NCBI RefSeq assembly: GCF_022179465.1
Contig: NZ_BPQV01000013.1
Coordinates: 62,001 to 126,000, forward strand
DNA from: Methylobacterium organophilum
GTDB lineage: Bacteria; Pseudomonadota; Alphaproteobacteria; Rhizobiales; Beijerinckiaceae
DNA length: 64,000 nt
Reading direction: 5' to 3'
Part shown: in pieces, positions 24,695 through 34,221 of the stretch
Layout: every line of letters starts with the position of its first letter
How positions within the stretch are numbered: position 1 is the first letter of the stretch
Translations under genes and position numbers: made by a program
Notes under the pieces: generated by a model
Told to the model about the DNA's origin: nothing
Seen by the model: only the letters and a program-made list of their open reading frames with translations
The model's database searches: none

Positions 24695-25948
24695 TCAGGC
24701 GGTGGCCGGCTTGAGCGTGCCCGTCGCGGCCGCCTCGGCCTCCGGCGCGAGCACCTTGCCGCGGGGGCCGACCCAGGCGCCGACCCATTTGCGCTGCCAC
24801 AGGAACAGGCAGCCGAGCACGATGGCCGCGAACAGGGCATAGACCACGAAGCCCGGGCCGAAGGCGCCGGTATATTGCTTCGAGAAGCCCATGACGTTGG
24901 GCAGGATCGCGCCGCCGAGGGCCCCGATCTCGCCGATCATCGAGCCGGCCACGGCGGTGTTGTTCGGCCAGCGCAGGGGCACGAGCTGGAACAGCGCGCC
25001 GTTGCCGGCGCCGAGCGCGGCGAAGCAGAGCATGAACAGGCCGGTGGTCAGCGCCAGGGAGGGCGCGCCGGTGAGCGCCAGGAAGGAGCCGATCGCCGCG
25101 AGCAGCACGATCGAGAGCACCAGAAGGCCGCCCATGCGGTCGGCGAAATAGCCGCCGAGGATGCGGATACCCGAGCCCATCAGGGCGGCCAGCATGGTGA
25201 GGCGGCCGGCCTCGACCTTGGTGACGGCGAACTGCTCGTAGAAGAAGGTCGGCAGGAAGTTCGACAGGCCGATGAAGCCGCCGAAGGTGATGATGTAGAT
25301 CAGCGAGAAGGCCCAGCCGTCCTTGGTGAACAGGCAGGAGACATGCTCCTTGAAGGTCTGCCGGTGGGCGTCCGGCGGCTCCTTGGCCAGGGCGATCATC
25401 ACCACGAGGGGCAGGACCATCACCAGGCCGGCGAAGCCGTAGACCGTCTGCCAGCCATAGGCCTGGGCCAGCGGCGGCGCGAACAGCACGGCGAGCACGG
25501 TGCCGGAATTGCCGGCCCCGGCGATGCCCATGGCGAGCCCCTTGTGCTCCGGCGGGAACCAGCCCGAGCCGAGCGACAGGGCCACGCCGAAGGAGGCACC
25601 GGCGATGCCGAGCAGCACGCCCATGGCGAGCACGTCGTTGTAGGAGGAGACGAAGAAGAAGCCGTAGGCCATCGCCAGGATGATGATGCTCATCTCGGTG
25701 ATCGCCGCGTTCTTGCGGCCGATATACTGGGCGAGCACGCCGAGGGGGAAGCGCATGATCGCCCCCGCCATGATCGGCAGCGAGATCATGAACCCGGTCT
25801 GGGCCGGGGTGAGCTTGTAGGTCTCGGTGATGAACGGGCCCATGGCGCCGTTCAGCACCCAGATCGCGAAGCAGAAATCGAAATAGAGGAAGGCGGCGAA
25901 CAGGGTCTTGGGATGACCGGATTTCATCACGGTCTTGAAACTGGCCAT
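24695..25948 (-). CDS. narK: Nitrate/nitrite porter (NNP family, MFS)
   Basis: A 417-residue transporter with about twelve membrane segments. The NNP signatures are present: GFMISLPIMAGAIMRFPLG in the first half, then GIAGAGNSGTVLAVLFAPPLA, and in the second half LGAGNGALFQLVPLRWP followed by GEIGALGGAILPN. The last two are the nitrate-signature motifs of the family. The start at 25948 removes 61 Arg-rich residues of a longer frame that is not conserved. Nitrate and nitrite reductase genes are not in this window, so import versus exchange cannot be decided. A strong terminator lies downstream. Confidence 0.9.
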   Translation of the reverse strand: MASFKTVMKSGHPKTLFAAFLYFDFCFAIWVLNGAMGPFITETYKLTPAQTGFMISLPIMAGAIMRFPLGVLAQYIGRKNAAITEMSIIILAMAYGFFFVSSYNDVLAMGVLLGIAGASFGVALSLGSGWFPPEHKGLAMGIAGAGNSGTVLAVLFAPPLAQAYGWQTVYGFAGLVMVLPLVVMIALAKEPPDAHRQTFKEHVSCLFTKDGWAFSLIYIITFGGFIGLSNFLPTFFYEQFAVTKVEAGRLTMLAALMGSGIRILGGYFADRMGGLLVLSIVLLAAIGSFLALTGAPSLALTTGLFMLCFAALGAGNGALFQLVPLRWPNNTAVAGSMIGEIGALGGAILPNVMGFSKQYTGAFGPGFVVYALFAAIVLGCLFLWQRKWVGAWVGPRGKVLAPEAEAAATGTLKPATA

Positions 25949-26260
25949 GGCAGTGCTCGTCTCTCGAACGCAGCCCGAAGCGCCGGCCAATCGCCGGGCG
26001 GAGCCGCTCATGCGGGGGATCCGGACTCGCGCCGTCCGCATGCGAGGCGCCGTTGCCCCGCGCGCCGCGTTCAAGAAGCGGCGGCCGACCCATGCAGCAG
26101 CCGTGCCAGATCCGGTGCGGGCGCCGGCCACGGCGGGGGGCGCGGCCTCATCCGTGGGATTGCTCAGGAAAGAGGCTGTTGCCGCGCCGCCCTGCCTAGC
26201 GGCGCGCCCCTGTCACCGAAGCGTCGTCTCACCGAAGCGTCCTGCGGACCGCGCGGGCGA
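25949..26260. other. Intergenic stretch upstream of the nitrate porter gene
   Basis: These 312 bases hold the porter promoter region and, at the right end, the 3' end of a small secreted-protein gene. A 13-base direct repeat (TCACCGAAGCGTC) occurs at 26213-26225 and 26229-26241. No gene or RNA was recognised. Confidence 0.5.
26213..26241. repeat. 13-base direct repeat, 16-base period
   Basis: TCACCGAAGCGTC at 26213-26225 is repeated exactly at 26229-26241. It lies just after the stop of the small secreted-protein gene. Confidence 0.7.
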
Positions 26261-26527
26261 TCAGCGGCAGGTCTTTACCCGGCGCACGATCCAGCCCTCG
26301 CCGTCCTGCCACATCTTGCGGCGGCCGGTGCTGCAGAGGAGGGGTGCCTCGCCCGAGGTCCAGGTCACGCCGGGCTTGGCCGGCTCCGCCGCGGCGGGGG
26401 CCTCGGCCGGGGGCGGCACGCGCTTCGGGCTGCGGGCCTCGGCGCCGCCCGCGCCGAGGGCGAGTGCGCAGGCGAGGACACAGCCTGCGGCACGGGCGAG
26501 GGGGCGCCGGAGCGGAGCGACGGGCAC
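26261..26527 (-). CDS. Small secreted protein, unknown function
   Basis: An 88-residue protein starting at GTG. Residues 1-30 (RRPLARAAGCVLACALALGAGGAEA) form a signal peptide. The mature part has a Pro/Ala linker and then GVTWTSGEAPLLCSTGRRKMWQDGEGWIVRRVKTC, with two cysteines that could pair. This small domain is common in Methylobacterium and has no assigned role. It is divergent from the L,D-transpeptidase gene. Confidence 0.65.
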   Translation of the reverse strand: MPVAPLRRPLARAAGCVLACALALGAGGAEARSPKRVPPPAEAPAAAEPAKPGVTWTSGEAPLLCSTGRRKMWQDGEGWIVRRVKTCR

Positions 26528-26787
26528 GGGGCGGTTCCTCAGGGGATCTTCCCCGCATAGATCGCCACGGGTGCCGACAGTTCAATGACGGGGCCGCTCG
26601 ATTCGCGCGGCTTTCCGCTCAATTTTTACGGGATGGTAAAGCCTGCCCGCAGGTCGGGCCGCCGCGGGGTTCCCGGTCGCGTGACGCGCAACCGCAAGCT
26701 TGCTAGGGAGCAGGCTTGACCGTTCCGCGTTGTGCCTTCCGGGGTGCCATCCGGACCGGCCTCGTCCGGCGATCCATCGAGCGATCC

Positions 26788-27693
26788 ATGTCCATCAAGA
26801 ACCGCCGCCAGATCCTGACCGGAGCCGTCTCCGGCCTCCTCCTGTCCGCCGTCCCGAGCCTCGGCCTCGCCCAGGGCCTGGGGGGCTACGACGACGACAG
26901 GCTCTACCGGGACGAGCAGGGCAACCTCTATCGCCGCCGCGGCGGGGACTACGTGCCCTATCGCGGCCGGGTCAGCAACGGCCGGCCGGTGGCCGATCCC
27001 GAGATCGATCTCGACGCGGAGGCCTATGCCCGCCGCCGGGCCGAGCGCTACGGCGAGCCCCCGCCCGCCGAGCCGCCGACGCCGGCCGCCAACGGCGCGG
27101 CCGTGGCGAACGCGAAGCCGGATGACGGGCCGATCGATTACGCCAAGGCCTATGCCGCCGTGCAGGGCGAGCCCTTCCCGGTGCCGGCCTTCAACTGGAA
27201 GAAGGCCAACCCCTCCTTCCTGCGCCAGGAGGTGGCCTATACCGGCAGCGAGGCCCCGGGCACCATCGTGGTCGATCCCAAGGCCCATCACCTCTACCTG
27301 GTCCTGCCCGGCGGCCGGGCGCGGCGCTACGGCGTCGGCGTGGGCAAGCAGGGCTTTTCCTGGTCCGGCGCCTCGACAATCAACGCGAAGCAGGCCTGGC
27401 CGGACTGGTATCCGCCCAAGGAGATGATCGCCCGCAAGCCGGCCCTCGCCCGCGAGGTCTCCACGCTGCAGAGCGGCCTCGGCGTGCCCGGCGGCCCGCG
27501 CAACCCGCTCGGCGCCCGGGCGATGTATCTCTGGCAGAACAACAAGGACACGCTCTACCGCATCCACGGCACCACGGAGCCGGAATCGATCGGCCGCAGC
27601 GTGTCCTCGGGCTGCATCCGCATGATCAACCAGGACGCGATCGACCTGTTCAGCCGCGTCGAGGTCGGCGCCAAGGTGGTGGTGCTGGGCTGA
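26788..27693 (+). CDS. L,D-transpeptidase (YkuD domain)
   Basis: A 301-residue exported cell-wall enzyme that forms 3-3 peptidoglycan crosslinks or attaches proteins. A signal peptide covers about residues 1-29 (RRQILTGAVSGLLLSAVPSLGLA). A disordered, Pro/Ala-rich stretch follows, then the YkuD domain from about residue 140: TIVVDPKAHHLYLVLPGGRARRYGVGVG, IHGTTEPESIGR and the catalytic SVSSGCIRMINQDAIDLF. ATG 26788 begins the signal peptide. It stands alone and is followed by a perfect hairpin. Confidence 0.93.
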   Translation: MSIKNRRQILTGAVSGLLLSAVPSLGLAQGLGGYDDDRLYRDEQGNLYRRRGGDYVPYRGRVSNGRPVADPEIDLDAEAYARRRAERYGEPPPAEPPTPAANGAAVANAKPDDGPIDYAKAYAAVQGEPFPVPAFNWKKANPSFLRQEVAYTGSEAPGTIVVDPKAHHLYLVLPGGRARRYGVGVGKQGFSWSGASTINAKQAWPDWYPPKEMIARKPALAREVSTLQSGLGVPGGPRNPLGARAMYLWQNNKDTLYRIHGTTEPESIGRSVSSGCIRMINQDAIDLFSRVEVGAKVVVLG

Positions 27694-27715
27694 GGCCCGC
27701 CCCGCCCGCGCGACG

Positions 27716-27740
27716 GCCGGCCCGATCGCATCGGGCCGGC
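27716..27740 (+). terminator. Perfect hairpin after the L,D-transpeptidase gene
   Basis: GCCGGCCCGAT pairs with ATCGGGCCGGC around CGC. It lies 22 bases after the stop, between convergent genes. No T-run follows, so termination is likely but not certain. Confidence 0.6.
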
Positions 27741-27799
27741 GGCGCCGGGTCCGGGCGCGCCGGCCCGCGCCGAACGGACCCTGTTTTCGAGAAGACGCG

Positions 27800-29083
27800 T
27801 CAACTGCTCTTCTTCGGCGTCACCTTGAGGATCTGGCCGTCCGGCCCCTCGGTGACGGCATAGACGGCGCCGTCCGGCCCTACCTTCACGTCGCGGATGC
27901 GGTGATCGAGGGGGATGCGCTCCTCGGTGAGCACCTTGTCGCCGCTCACCTTCAGGATCACGAGCCCGGTGCTGACGAGGCCGCCGAGGATGAAGTCGTC
28001 CTTCCACTCGGGGAAGAGCGTCTTGTCGTAGAAGGCGAGCGCCGAGGGGGCGATCACCGGATCCCAGTAATAGACCGGCTGCACGGTGCCGCCGGCCTGG
28101 GTGGCGCCGTCGCCGATCTTCTCGCCGGAATACTCGATGCCGTAGGTCACGAGGGGCCAGCCGTAATTGAGCCCCGGCCGCGGCCGGTTGAGCTCGTCGC
28201 CGCCGCGCGGGCCGTGCTCGGCGGTCCAGAGCCGGCCCTGGCCGTCGAGGGTCGCGCCCTGCACGTTGCGGTGGCCGTAGGACCAGATCTCGGGCTTGGC
28301 CTTGTCGCTGCCGATGAAGGGATTGTCCTTGGGCGCCTTGCCCTCGTTGTCGATGCGGAAGACCTTGCCGAGGCCGCTCGACAGGTCCTGGGCCTGCACC
28401 CGCGGCCCCTTGTCCGAACGCTCGCCCACCGTGACGAAGAGGTTGCCGTCCGGCGCGAAGACGAGGCGCGAGCCGAAATGCTTGTCGCCGTCATAGGACG
28501 GCGTCTGGCGGAAGATGACCTTCAGATCCTCGAGCTTGCCGCCGCCCTTGCCGTCCTCGACGAGCTTGGCCTTGGCCACGCTGGTGCCGTTGCCCTTGTC
28601 CCGGGGCTCGCTGAAGCTGAAATAGATCGTCTTGTCGCCAGCGAAGCTCGGGCTGAGCGCGATGTCGAGGAGCCCGCCCTGCCCGCGGGCATCGACCTTC
28701 GGCACCCCGGCGACGGCCGGGCCGGGCTTGCCGTCCTTGCCGATCAGCCGGATCTTGCCCGCCTTCTCGGTGACGATCATGCGCCCGTCCGGCAGGAATT
28801 CGAGCGCCCAGGCGCTGTCGAGGCCGCTCACGACCGGGCTCACCTCCACCTGCGTCGCCTTGGCGGGCTGGGGCGCCCGGGTCTGGTTGGGCAGGAGCGG
28901 CGTGTAGCTCGTGTTCGGGGCCTGGGTCTCCGCGGGCTTCTCGCCGGCGGTCGGCGCCGCGGGGGCCTGGAAGGCGTCGCCCTCGATCCGGGGCGCCCGC
29001 GGCTCCGTCCCCTCCTGCTGGGCGAGGGCGGCCGGCGAGAAGGCGGCGACGGAGGCGAGCAGGGCGAGGGAGAAGCGCGTCAC
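27800..29083 (-). CDS. PQQ-dependent sugar dehydrogenase (YliI/Asd type)
   Basis: A 427-residue exported beta-propeller of the glucose/sorbosone dehydrogenase family, expected to oxidise aldose sugars with PQQ in the periplasm. The signal peptide is residues 1-22 (TRFSLALLASVAAFSPAALA). Family marks are SGLDSAWALEFLPDGRMIVTEK, RGQGGLLDIALSPSF, SRLVFAPDGNLFVTVGER, GHRNVQGATLDGQGRLWTAEHGPRGGDELNRPRPGLNYGWP and DVKVGPDGAVYAVTE. Start is GTG 29083; the longer Arg-rich frame has no signal peptide. PQQ enzymes are usual in methylotrophs, though the electron acceptor is not evident here. Confidence 0.9.
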   Translation of the reverse strand: MTRFSLALLASVAAFSPAALAQQEGTEPRAPRIEGDAFQAPAAPTAGEKPAETQAPNTSYTPLLPNQTRAPQPAKATQVEVSPVVSGLDSAWALEFLPDGRMIVTEKAGKIRLIGKDGKPGPAVAGVPKVDARGQGGLLDIALSPSFAGDKTIYFSFSEPRDKGNGTSVAKAKLVEDGKGGGKLEDLKVIFRQTPSYDGDKHFGSRLVFAPDGNLFVTVGERSDKGPRVQAQDLSSGLGKVFRIDNEGKAPKDNPFIGSDKAKPEIWSYGHRNVQGATLDGQGRLWTAEHGPRGGDELNRPRPGLNYGWPLVTYGIEYSGEKIGDGATQAGGTVQPVYYWDPVIAPSALAFYDKTLFPEWKDDFILGGLVSTGLVILKVSGDKVLTEERIPLDHRIRDVKVGPDGAVYAVTEGPDGQILKVTPKKSS

Positions 29084-29471
29084 GTCGTTGTTCCTTGTCC
29101 GATCCCGTACCGGCGGCCCCGCCTCCCGAAGGAAGGGCACGAGACATCCTGGTCGTCTGGCCGCGCGATTCCGGCGAGATCGCGCGTGGAGGGTGCCGGG
29201 GAAACGCCGGCTCCGCCCGCCACATGGGGCGGCAACCCCGCCGCGGCGAGCCCCGAAGCGGGGCAAGGGCCGACGAAAGGCATCCCTCGGCGCGACGGCC
29301 CGGCGCTCCTCACCGGGTTTTCATGAGATCCCTGCGCCCCTGCCCTGCCCCGGACGCCGTCCGCCTTGACCGTGAAGGGGGGCGGCGCCAATTCTCGGCA
29401 ACTCGCTTCCAAGGAAGGGCAGGTCGCCCGGTTCCAGGGCGACAGGTGTGACGTTTCGGAAAGGACCGGCC
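29084..29471. other. Intergenic stretch between the sugar dehydrogenase and trxA
   Basis: These 388 bases separate divergent genes and should hold both promoters. Several overlapping frames exist on both strands but have no family features, and their composition is Arg/Pro/Gly-rich as in shadow frames. No RNA gene or clear operator was seen. Confidence 0.5.
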
Positions 29472-29792
29472 ATGGCCACGGTGAAAGTGACCGACGCGAG
29501 CTTCGAGCAGGACGTTCTCAAGTCCGCCGAACCCGTCGTGGTGGATTTCTGGGCGGAGTGGTGCGGCCCCTGCCGTCAGATCGGCCCGGCGTTGGAGGAG
29601 ATCTCCGTCGACCTGCAGGGCAAGGTGAAGATCGCCAAGGTGAACGTGGACGAGAATCCCGGCATCGCCTCGACCTACGGCATCCGCTCGATCCCGACCC
29701 TGATGCTGTTCAAGGACGGCAAGCTCGCCAGCCAGAAGGTCGGCGCCGCCCCCAAGGGCGACCTCTCCCGCTGGATCCAGGCGAGCGCCTGA
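29472..29792 (+). CDS. trxA: Thioredoxin
   Basis: A 106-residue thioredoxin, the cytosolic disulfide reductant. The active site is [11 protein letters not shown] with Cys31 and Cys34, the cis-proline loop is [11 protein letters not shown], and the buried Asp25 is in VVDFWA. ATG 29472 was chosen over one eight codons upstream because GGAAAGGA precedes it and the usual length results. It is monocistronic and ends in a strong terminator. In many Rhizobiales trxA lies in line with folC and addA; here it faces the other way and the genes are separated. Confidence 0.97.
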   Translation: MATVKVTDASFEQDVLKSAEPVVVDFWAEWCGPCRQIGPALEEISVDLQGKVKIAKVNVDENPGIASTYGIRSIPTLMLFKDGKLASQKVGAAPKGDLSRWIQASA

Positions 29793-29827
29793 TCCGCTCC
29801 CCGTTTCCGTCGCGCTCCGGCGCGCGA

Positions 29828-29857
29828 AAGGCCCGGCGTTCCCCGCCGGGCCTTTTT
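29828..29857 (+). terminator. Intrinsic terminator of trxA
   Basis: AAGGCCCGGCG at 29828-29838 pairs with CGCCGGGCCTT at 29844-29854 around TTCCC, followed by a run of five T. It lies 36 bases after the trxA stop. Confidence 0.92.
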
Positions 29858-29912
29858 CGTGGGCGCCCCAGAAGGCGCGCGGCCTGGGCCTCGCCGGCCG
29901 GTCCCGAACACG

Positions 29913-29940
29913 AAAAAGCCCGGCCTTGCGGCCGGGCTTT
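29913..29940 (-). terminator. Intrinsic terminator of the outer membrane protein gene
   Basis: On the minus strand AAAGCCCGGCC and GGCCGGGCTTT form a stem around a short loop, followed by five T. It lies 28 bases after the porin stop and is back to back with the trxA terminator. Confidence 0.9.
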
Positions 29941-29967
29941 CCGTGGTTTCGAGGACCCTCGGTCGGC

Positions 29968-30855
29968 TTAGTAGGAGCCGAACTTGTAGTTGAGGCCGGC
30001 GCGGATGACGGCGAACTCGGTGTCGTTGCGGCGCAGGGCGCCGGAAGCGACGACCACACCCGGGGAGGTCGTGGTGATGACCGTGCCGGCGTTGTTCACC
30101 GCGAAGGCGCCGTTGAGGGCACCGCCGCCGCGATCGAGGTTCACGTACAGACCTTCCACCTTCAGCGTGACGGCCGAGGAGCGGAAGAAGTTCAGGAACG
30201 AGTCGGTCGGGAGAGCGTACTCGACGCCACCGCCGGCGGCGTAGCCGGTGCGGAAGTCGTCGCGCGAGCTGTTCGGCAGGCCGAACTCGCGGCCGCCGCC
30301 GGCGCCGTAGGCGAAACCGCCGGTGCCGTAGAACAGGACGCGGTCGAAGGCGTAGCCGATGCGGCCGCGGACGGTGCCGAAGAAGTCGAGGCCGGCGAGA
30401 CCGTTCGGGTTGAACACCTGCTGAGCGGCCAGGCCGTTGACGGCGGCGGTGCTGTTCACGACCGTGAAGCGGTTCCGGTCACGACCGAAATCGACGTACT
30501 GGGCATCGGCCTCGATACCGACGACCACACCGTTGCCCGGGGTGAACTGGTAGTTGTAGCCGATCTGACCACCGCCGACGAAGCCGTCGGTGCTGCGGTT
30601 GTCGCCGAAGGCGATGACCGCGGTGGTGCCGGCCGGCACGAGGCCGGTGGCGGCGTTCACGCCCACCACCGGAGCGGCGGTGTTGTCCTGCACGCCGAAG
30701 CCGTAGCCGGCGTTGAAACCGGCGTAGAAACCGGTCCAGGTGAAGACGGGAACCGGCGTGAAGACCGGCGGAGCAGCGCGACGCGGCAGGTCAGCGGCGG
30801 AAGCCGCAGCCGTCAGCGCCGTGAAGGCGGCGAGCGACGTAAGAAGCTTTTTCAT
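29968..30855 (-). CDS. Omp25/RopB-like outer membrane beta-barrel protein
   Basis: A 295-residue outer membrane protein. The signal peptide MKKLLTSLAAFTALTAAASA ends at AADLPRRAAPP, and FTWTGFYAGFNAGYGFG opens an eight-stranded barrel, the typical pattern of Omp25-type proteins in Rhizobiales. Strands alternate through GGGQIGYNYQFTPGNGVVVG, RGRIGYAFDRVLFYGTGGFAYG and the final FAVIRAGLNYKFGSY, whose terminal aromatic residue suits BAM recognition. Codon choice is very biased, as in a highly expressed gene, and a strong terminator follows. It separates folC from trxA. Confidence 0.93.
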   Translation of the reverse strand: MKKLLTSLAAFTALTAAASAADLPRRAAPPVFTPVPVFTWTGFYAGFNAGYGFGVQDNTAAPVVGVNAATGLVPAGTTAVIAFGDNRSTDGFVGGGQIGYNYQFTPGNGVVVGIEADAQYVDFGRDRNRFTVVNSTAAVNGLAAQQVFNPNGLAGLDFFGTVRGRIGYAFDRVLFYGTGGFAYGAGGGREFGLPNSSRDDFRTGYAAGGGVEYALPTDSFLNFFRSSAVTLKVEGLYVNLDRGGGALNGAFAVNNAGTVITTTSPGVVVASGALRRNDTEFAVIRAGLNYKFGSY

Positions 30856-31052
30856 TGTTGATCCCCAGCGAATTGCCCGATCGCCGTGGAAGCTAGACCA
30901 TTTTCCACCCCCACGATGTAACCCTCAGGCCACACCGCCACCCGAGCGCAACCGCAGGAGTGGGAAATCTCCGCGGTCATGAGCCGCGGAAACTCAGTCT
31001 CGGGAAGACGCTTCTCCCAAATGGGACAGGGAGAATTCAATCTAGTTAAAGT

Positions 31053-32381
31053 TCAGGTAGGAATCGTGCCGTTCGCCGTCAGGACAGCACCGGCGAGATA
31101 GAGCGAGCCGCAGATCAGGACCCGCGGCGGCTTCTCGAAGACCGTCGCCGCGAGGCTCGCCAGGGCGGCCTCCACGCTCGACGCCGATTCGGCCATCAGG
31201 CCGACGCCCTGCGCGATCCGCTCCACCTCCTCCGCCGGCCGCGCGGCGAGCTGCCCGGCGATCGGCACGGCGATGAGCGAGCGGGCGAGCCCGACGAAGT
31301 TCTTCAGGAAGCCCTCCGCGTCCTTGGTGCCGAGCAGGCCGACCACGAGGACGAGGGGCACGTCGCTGCGCTCGCCGAGATCGGCCATGGCGGCGGCGAG
31401 GATGCGGCCGCCATCGGCGTTGTGGCCGCCATCGAGCCAGAGCTCGGCGTCCTTCGGCATCATCTCGGCGAGATGCCCCTTGGTGAGGCGCTGCAGGCGG
31501 CCGGGCCACTCGACCCGGCGCAGGCCGGTCTCGAAGGCCGCGGAGCCGAGATCGCCGAAGCCCGCCGCGCGCAGGGCGGCGATGGCGGTGCCGGCATTGG
31601 TGAGCTGGTGGCGGCCGGCGAGGCGCGGCCGCGGCAGGTCGAACAGCTCCCGCTCGTCCTGGTAGACGAGACGGCCGCTCTCCTCGTGCACCGAGAAATC
31701 CTGGTTGCCGACGAAGATCGGGCCGGCGCCCACCGCCTCGGCCCGGCGGCAGAGCACCGAATCGGCCTGGGCGTAGTCCTGCGCGGCGATCACCGCCGGG
31801 CAGCCGCGCTTGAAGATGCCGGCCTTCTCGGTGGCCACCGATTCCAGGGTGTCGCCGAGATATTCCGCGTGGTCGCGCCCGATCGGCGTCACCACGGCGC
31901 AGGCCGGGCGGTCGATCACGTTGGTGGCGTCGACCCGCCCGCCCAGGCCGACCTCGAGCAGCAGCACGTCCGCGGGCGCCTCCGAGAAGAGCAGGAGCGC
32001 GGCCGCCGTGGTGATCTCGAACACGGTGATCGGGTCGCCGTCATTGGCGGTCTCGCAGCGGCTGAAGGCGTCGGCCAGCTGCTCCTCCGGCACGAAGACG
32101 CCGCCGCCGATGGCGCCGAGGCGGATGCGCTCGTGGAAGCGGACGAGATGGGGCGAGGTGTAGACATGGGCGGCGAGCCCCCCCGCCTCCAGGATCGCCC
32201 GCATGAAGGCGATGGTGGAGCCCTTGCCGTTGGTGCCGGCGACATGGATCACCGGCGGCAGGCGCCGCTCCGGATGGCCGAGCTTCTCCAGCAGCCGCTC
32301 GATGCGCCCGAGGGAGAGGTCGATCGTCCGCGGATGCAGGGCGAGGAAGCGCGCCATCAGCGCGTCGGAGGAATCCATCAT
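31053..32381 (-). CDS. folC: Bifunctional folylpolyglutamate/dihydrofolate synthase
   Basis: A 442-residue Mur-ligase-like enzyme that adds glutamate to dihydropteroate and tetrahydrofolates. The P-loop is PPVIHVAGTNGKGSTIAF at 42-59, followed by AHVYTSPHLVRFHERI, VLLLEVGLGGRVDATNV, ITPIGRDHAEYLGDT-type text and the carbamylated-lysine region EKAGIFKRGCPAVIA. LDGGHNADG and LVVGLLGTKDAEG lie in the C-terminal domain. It is the third gene of the leftward trpA-accD-folC run, 13 bases after accD. Confidence 0.96.
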   Translation of the reverse strand: MMDSSDALMARFLALHPRTIDLSLGRIERLLEKLGHPERRLPPVIHVAGTNGKGSTIAFMRAILEAGGLAAHVYTSPHLVRFHERIRLGAIGGGVFVPEEQLADAFSRCETANDGDPITVFEITTAAALLLFSEAPADVLLLEVGLGGRVDATNVIDRPACAVVTPIGRDHAEYLGDTLESVATEKAGIFKRGCPAVIAAQDYAQADSVLCRRAEAVGAGPIFVGNQDFSVHEESGRLVYQDERELFDLPRPRLAGRHQLTNAGTAIAALRAAGFGDLGSAAFETGLRRVEWPGRLQRLTKGHLAEMMPKDAELWLDGGHNADGGRILAAAMADLGERSDVPLVLVVGLLGTKDAEGFLKNFVGLARSLIAVPIAGQLAARPAEEVERIAQGVGLMAESASSVEAALASLAATVFEKPPRVLICGSLYLAGAVLTANGTIPT

Positions 32382-32394
32382 CGGGCCATCCCGC

Positions 32395-33309
32395 TCACGC
32401 CGGCTCGGGCTGGGGCGCCGGGGCCGCTTCCGGCTTCTTCGCCGCCTCGGCCGGCACGTTCATCAGCAGGCGGCAGAGCCGGGCGATGGTCTCCTTGAGG
32501 TCCTTGCGGTGCACGACCTGGTCGATCATGCCGTGCTCGCGCAGATACTCCGCCCGCTGGAAGCCGTCGGGCAGCTTCTCGCGGATGGTCTGCTCGATCA
32601 CCCGCGGCCCGGCGAAGCAGATCAGCGCCCCCGGCTCGGCGAGATGCACGTCGCCGAGCATGGCGTAGGAGGCGGTGACGCCGCCGGTGGTCGGGTTGGT
32701 GAGCACCACGATGTAGGGCAGCCGGGCCGCGTTGAGCCGGCGCACGGCCACGGTGGTGCGCGGCATCTGCATGAGCGACAGGATGCCCTCCTGCATGCGC
32801 GCGCCGCCGGAGGCGGAGAACAGCACGTAGGGGGTGCGCTTCTCGAGCGCCGTCTCGGCGCCGCGGATGAAGGCCTCGCCCGCCGCCATGCCCAGGGAGC
32901 CGGCCATGAAGCCGAATTCCTGCGCGGCGATGGTCATGGGCAGGCCGCCGACCCGGCCGAAGCCGATCTTGAAGGCGTCCGGCATGCCGGTCTTGGCGCG
33001 GGCCTCCTTGAGGCGGTCGACGTAGCGCTTCTCGTCCCGGAACTTGAGCGGGTCGGCCGGGACCTCGGGCAGGGGCACGTCGATCCAGGTGCCCTCGTCG
33101 AACATCGCCTTGAGACGGGCCGGGGCGCTCATCTTGAGGTGATGCTCGGAGCCCGGGATCACCCAGAGATTCTGCTCGACTTCCTTGTGGAAGACCATCT
33201 GCCCGGTATCGGGGCATTTGATCCACAGATTCTCGGGCGTCTCGCGCTTGAACAGCGTCTTGATCTTGGGGCGCACGACCTCCGAGATCCAGTTCATCGC
33301 TTCGACCAT
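32395..33309 (-). CDS. accD: Acetyl-CoA carboxylase carboxyltransferase subunit beta
   Basis: A 304-residue subunit that, with AccA, moves the carboxyl group from biotin to acetyl-CoA in fatty-acid synthesis. The crotonase-like core has [88 protein letters not shown]. The N-terminal zinc ribbon is degenerate: [16 protein letters not shown] and VIPGSEHH keep one cysteine (Cys29) of the four seen in E. coli. As I recall this loss is shared by many Rhizobiales. The tail is Pro/Ala/Glu-rich. Between trpA and folC. Confidence 0.96.
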   Translation of the reverse strand: MVEAMNWISEVVRPKIKTLFKRETPENLWIKCPDTGQMVFHKEVEQNLWVIPGSEHHLKMSAPARLKAMFDEGTWIDVPLPEVPADPLKFRDEKRYVDRLKEARAKTGMPDAFKIGFGRVGGLPMTIAAQEFGFMAGSLGMAAGEAFIRGAETALEKRTPYVLFSASGGARMQEGILSLMQMPRTTVAVRRLNAARLPYIVVLTNPTTGGVTASYAMLGDVHLAEPGALICFAGPRVIEQTIREKLPDGFQRAEYLREHGMIDQVVHRKDLKETIARLCRLLMNVPAEAAKKPEAAPAPQPEPA

Positions 33310-33390
33310 GGAAGAGATCCTTGCCGGATTGGGCCGATATCGGAATACGCGGCGGCCAATGCCAGGGAGATGCGGTTTTCCTGCGGCGGA

Positions 33391-34221
33391 TCAGGCCTTG
33401 GCGACGCCGCGCACGCCCGCCGCGAGCTCGCGCACCAGACCGGCCACCGCCTCGACGCTCCCCGCCTGGGCGCGATTCTCGGCGTCCAGGCTGCGATGGA
33501 GGGCGTCGACCAGGGACGAACCGACCACGACGCCGTCCGCGCCCCGGGCGATCTCGGCGGCATGCGCCCCCGACTTCACCCCGAAGCCGACCACGACCGG
33601 CAGGTCCGTATGCGGACGGATGCGGCCCACCGCCTCGGCCACGCGCCCGAAATCCGGGGTCGCCGTGCCGGTGATGCCGGTGATCGAGACATAGTAGACG
33701 AAGCCCGCGGTGTTCGCGAGCACGGCGGGCAGGCGCTCCGCATCCGTCGTCGGCGTGGCGAGGCGGATGAAGGCGAGGCCCTTGGCGAGCGCCGGCAGGC
33801 AGAGCTCGTCGTCCTCCTCCGGCGGCAGGTCGACCACGATCAGCCCGTCGATGCCCGCCGCCAGCGCCGCCTCGAGGAAGGCCGGAACGCCGTAGCTGTG
33901 GATCGGGTTGTAATAGCCCATCAGCACGACCGGCGTGTCCCGGTCCTCCTCGCGGAAGCGGGCGACGAGGGCCAGCGTCTTGCGCAGGTCCTGGCCCGCG
34001 GCGAGCGCCCGCAGGCCCGCGGCCTGGATCGCCGGGCCGTCGGCCATCGGATCGGTGAAGGGCAGGCCGAACTCGACGATGTCGGCGCCGGCCTTCGGCA
34101 GCGCCTTGAGCACGGCGAGGGAGGTCTCCGGATCGGGATCGCCCGCCATCACGTAGGTGACGAGGGCGGCACGGCCTTCCGCGCGGCAGCGGGCGAAGGC
34201 GGCTTCGATGCGGGCGGTCAT
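33391..34221 (-). CDS. trpA: Tryptophan synthase alpha subunit
   Basis: A 276-residue TIM-barrel that splits indole-3-glycerol phosphate into indole and glyceraldehyde 3-phosphate. The catalytic acids are Glu50 and Asp61 in [56 protein letters not shown] and [13 protein letters not shown] complete the family pattern. ATG 34221 gives the usual length. TrpB, normally just upstream, is absent: the upstream neighbour is a divergent glycosyltransferase gene. AccD follows 81 bases downstream on the same strand. Confidence 0.96.
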   Translation of the reverse strand: MTARIEAAFARCRAEGRAALVTYVMAGDPDPETSLAVLKALPKAGADIVEFGLPFTDPMADGPAIQAAGLRALAAGQDLRKTLALVARFREEDRDTPVVLMGYYNPIHSYGVPAFLEAALAAGIDGLIVVDLPPEEDDELCLPALAKGLAFIRLATPTTDAERLPAVLANTAGFVYYVSITGITGTATPDFGRVAEAVGRIRPHTDLPVVVGFGVKSGAHAAEIARGADGVVVGSSLVDALHRSLDAENRAQAGSVEAVAGLVRELAAGVRGVAKA

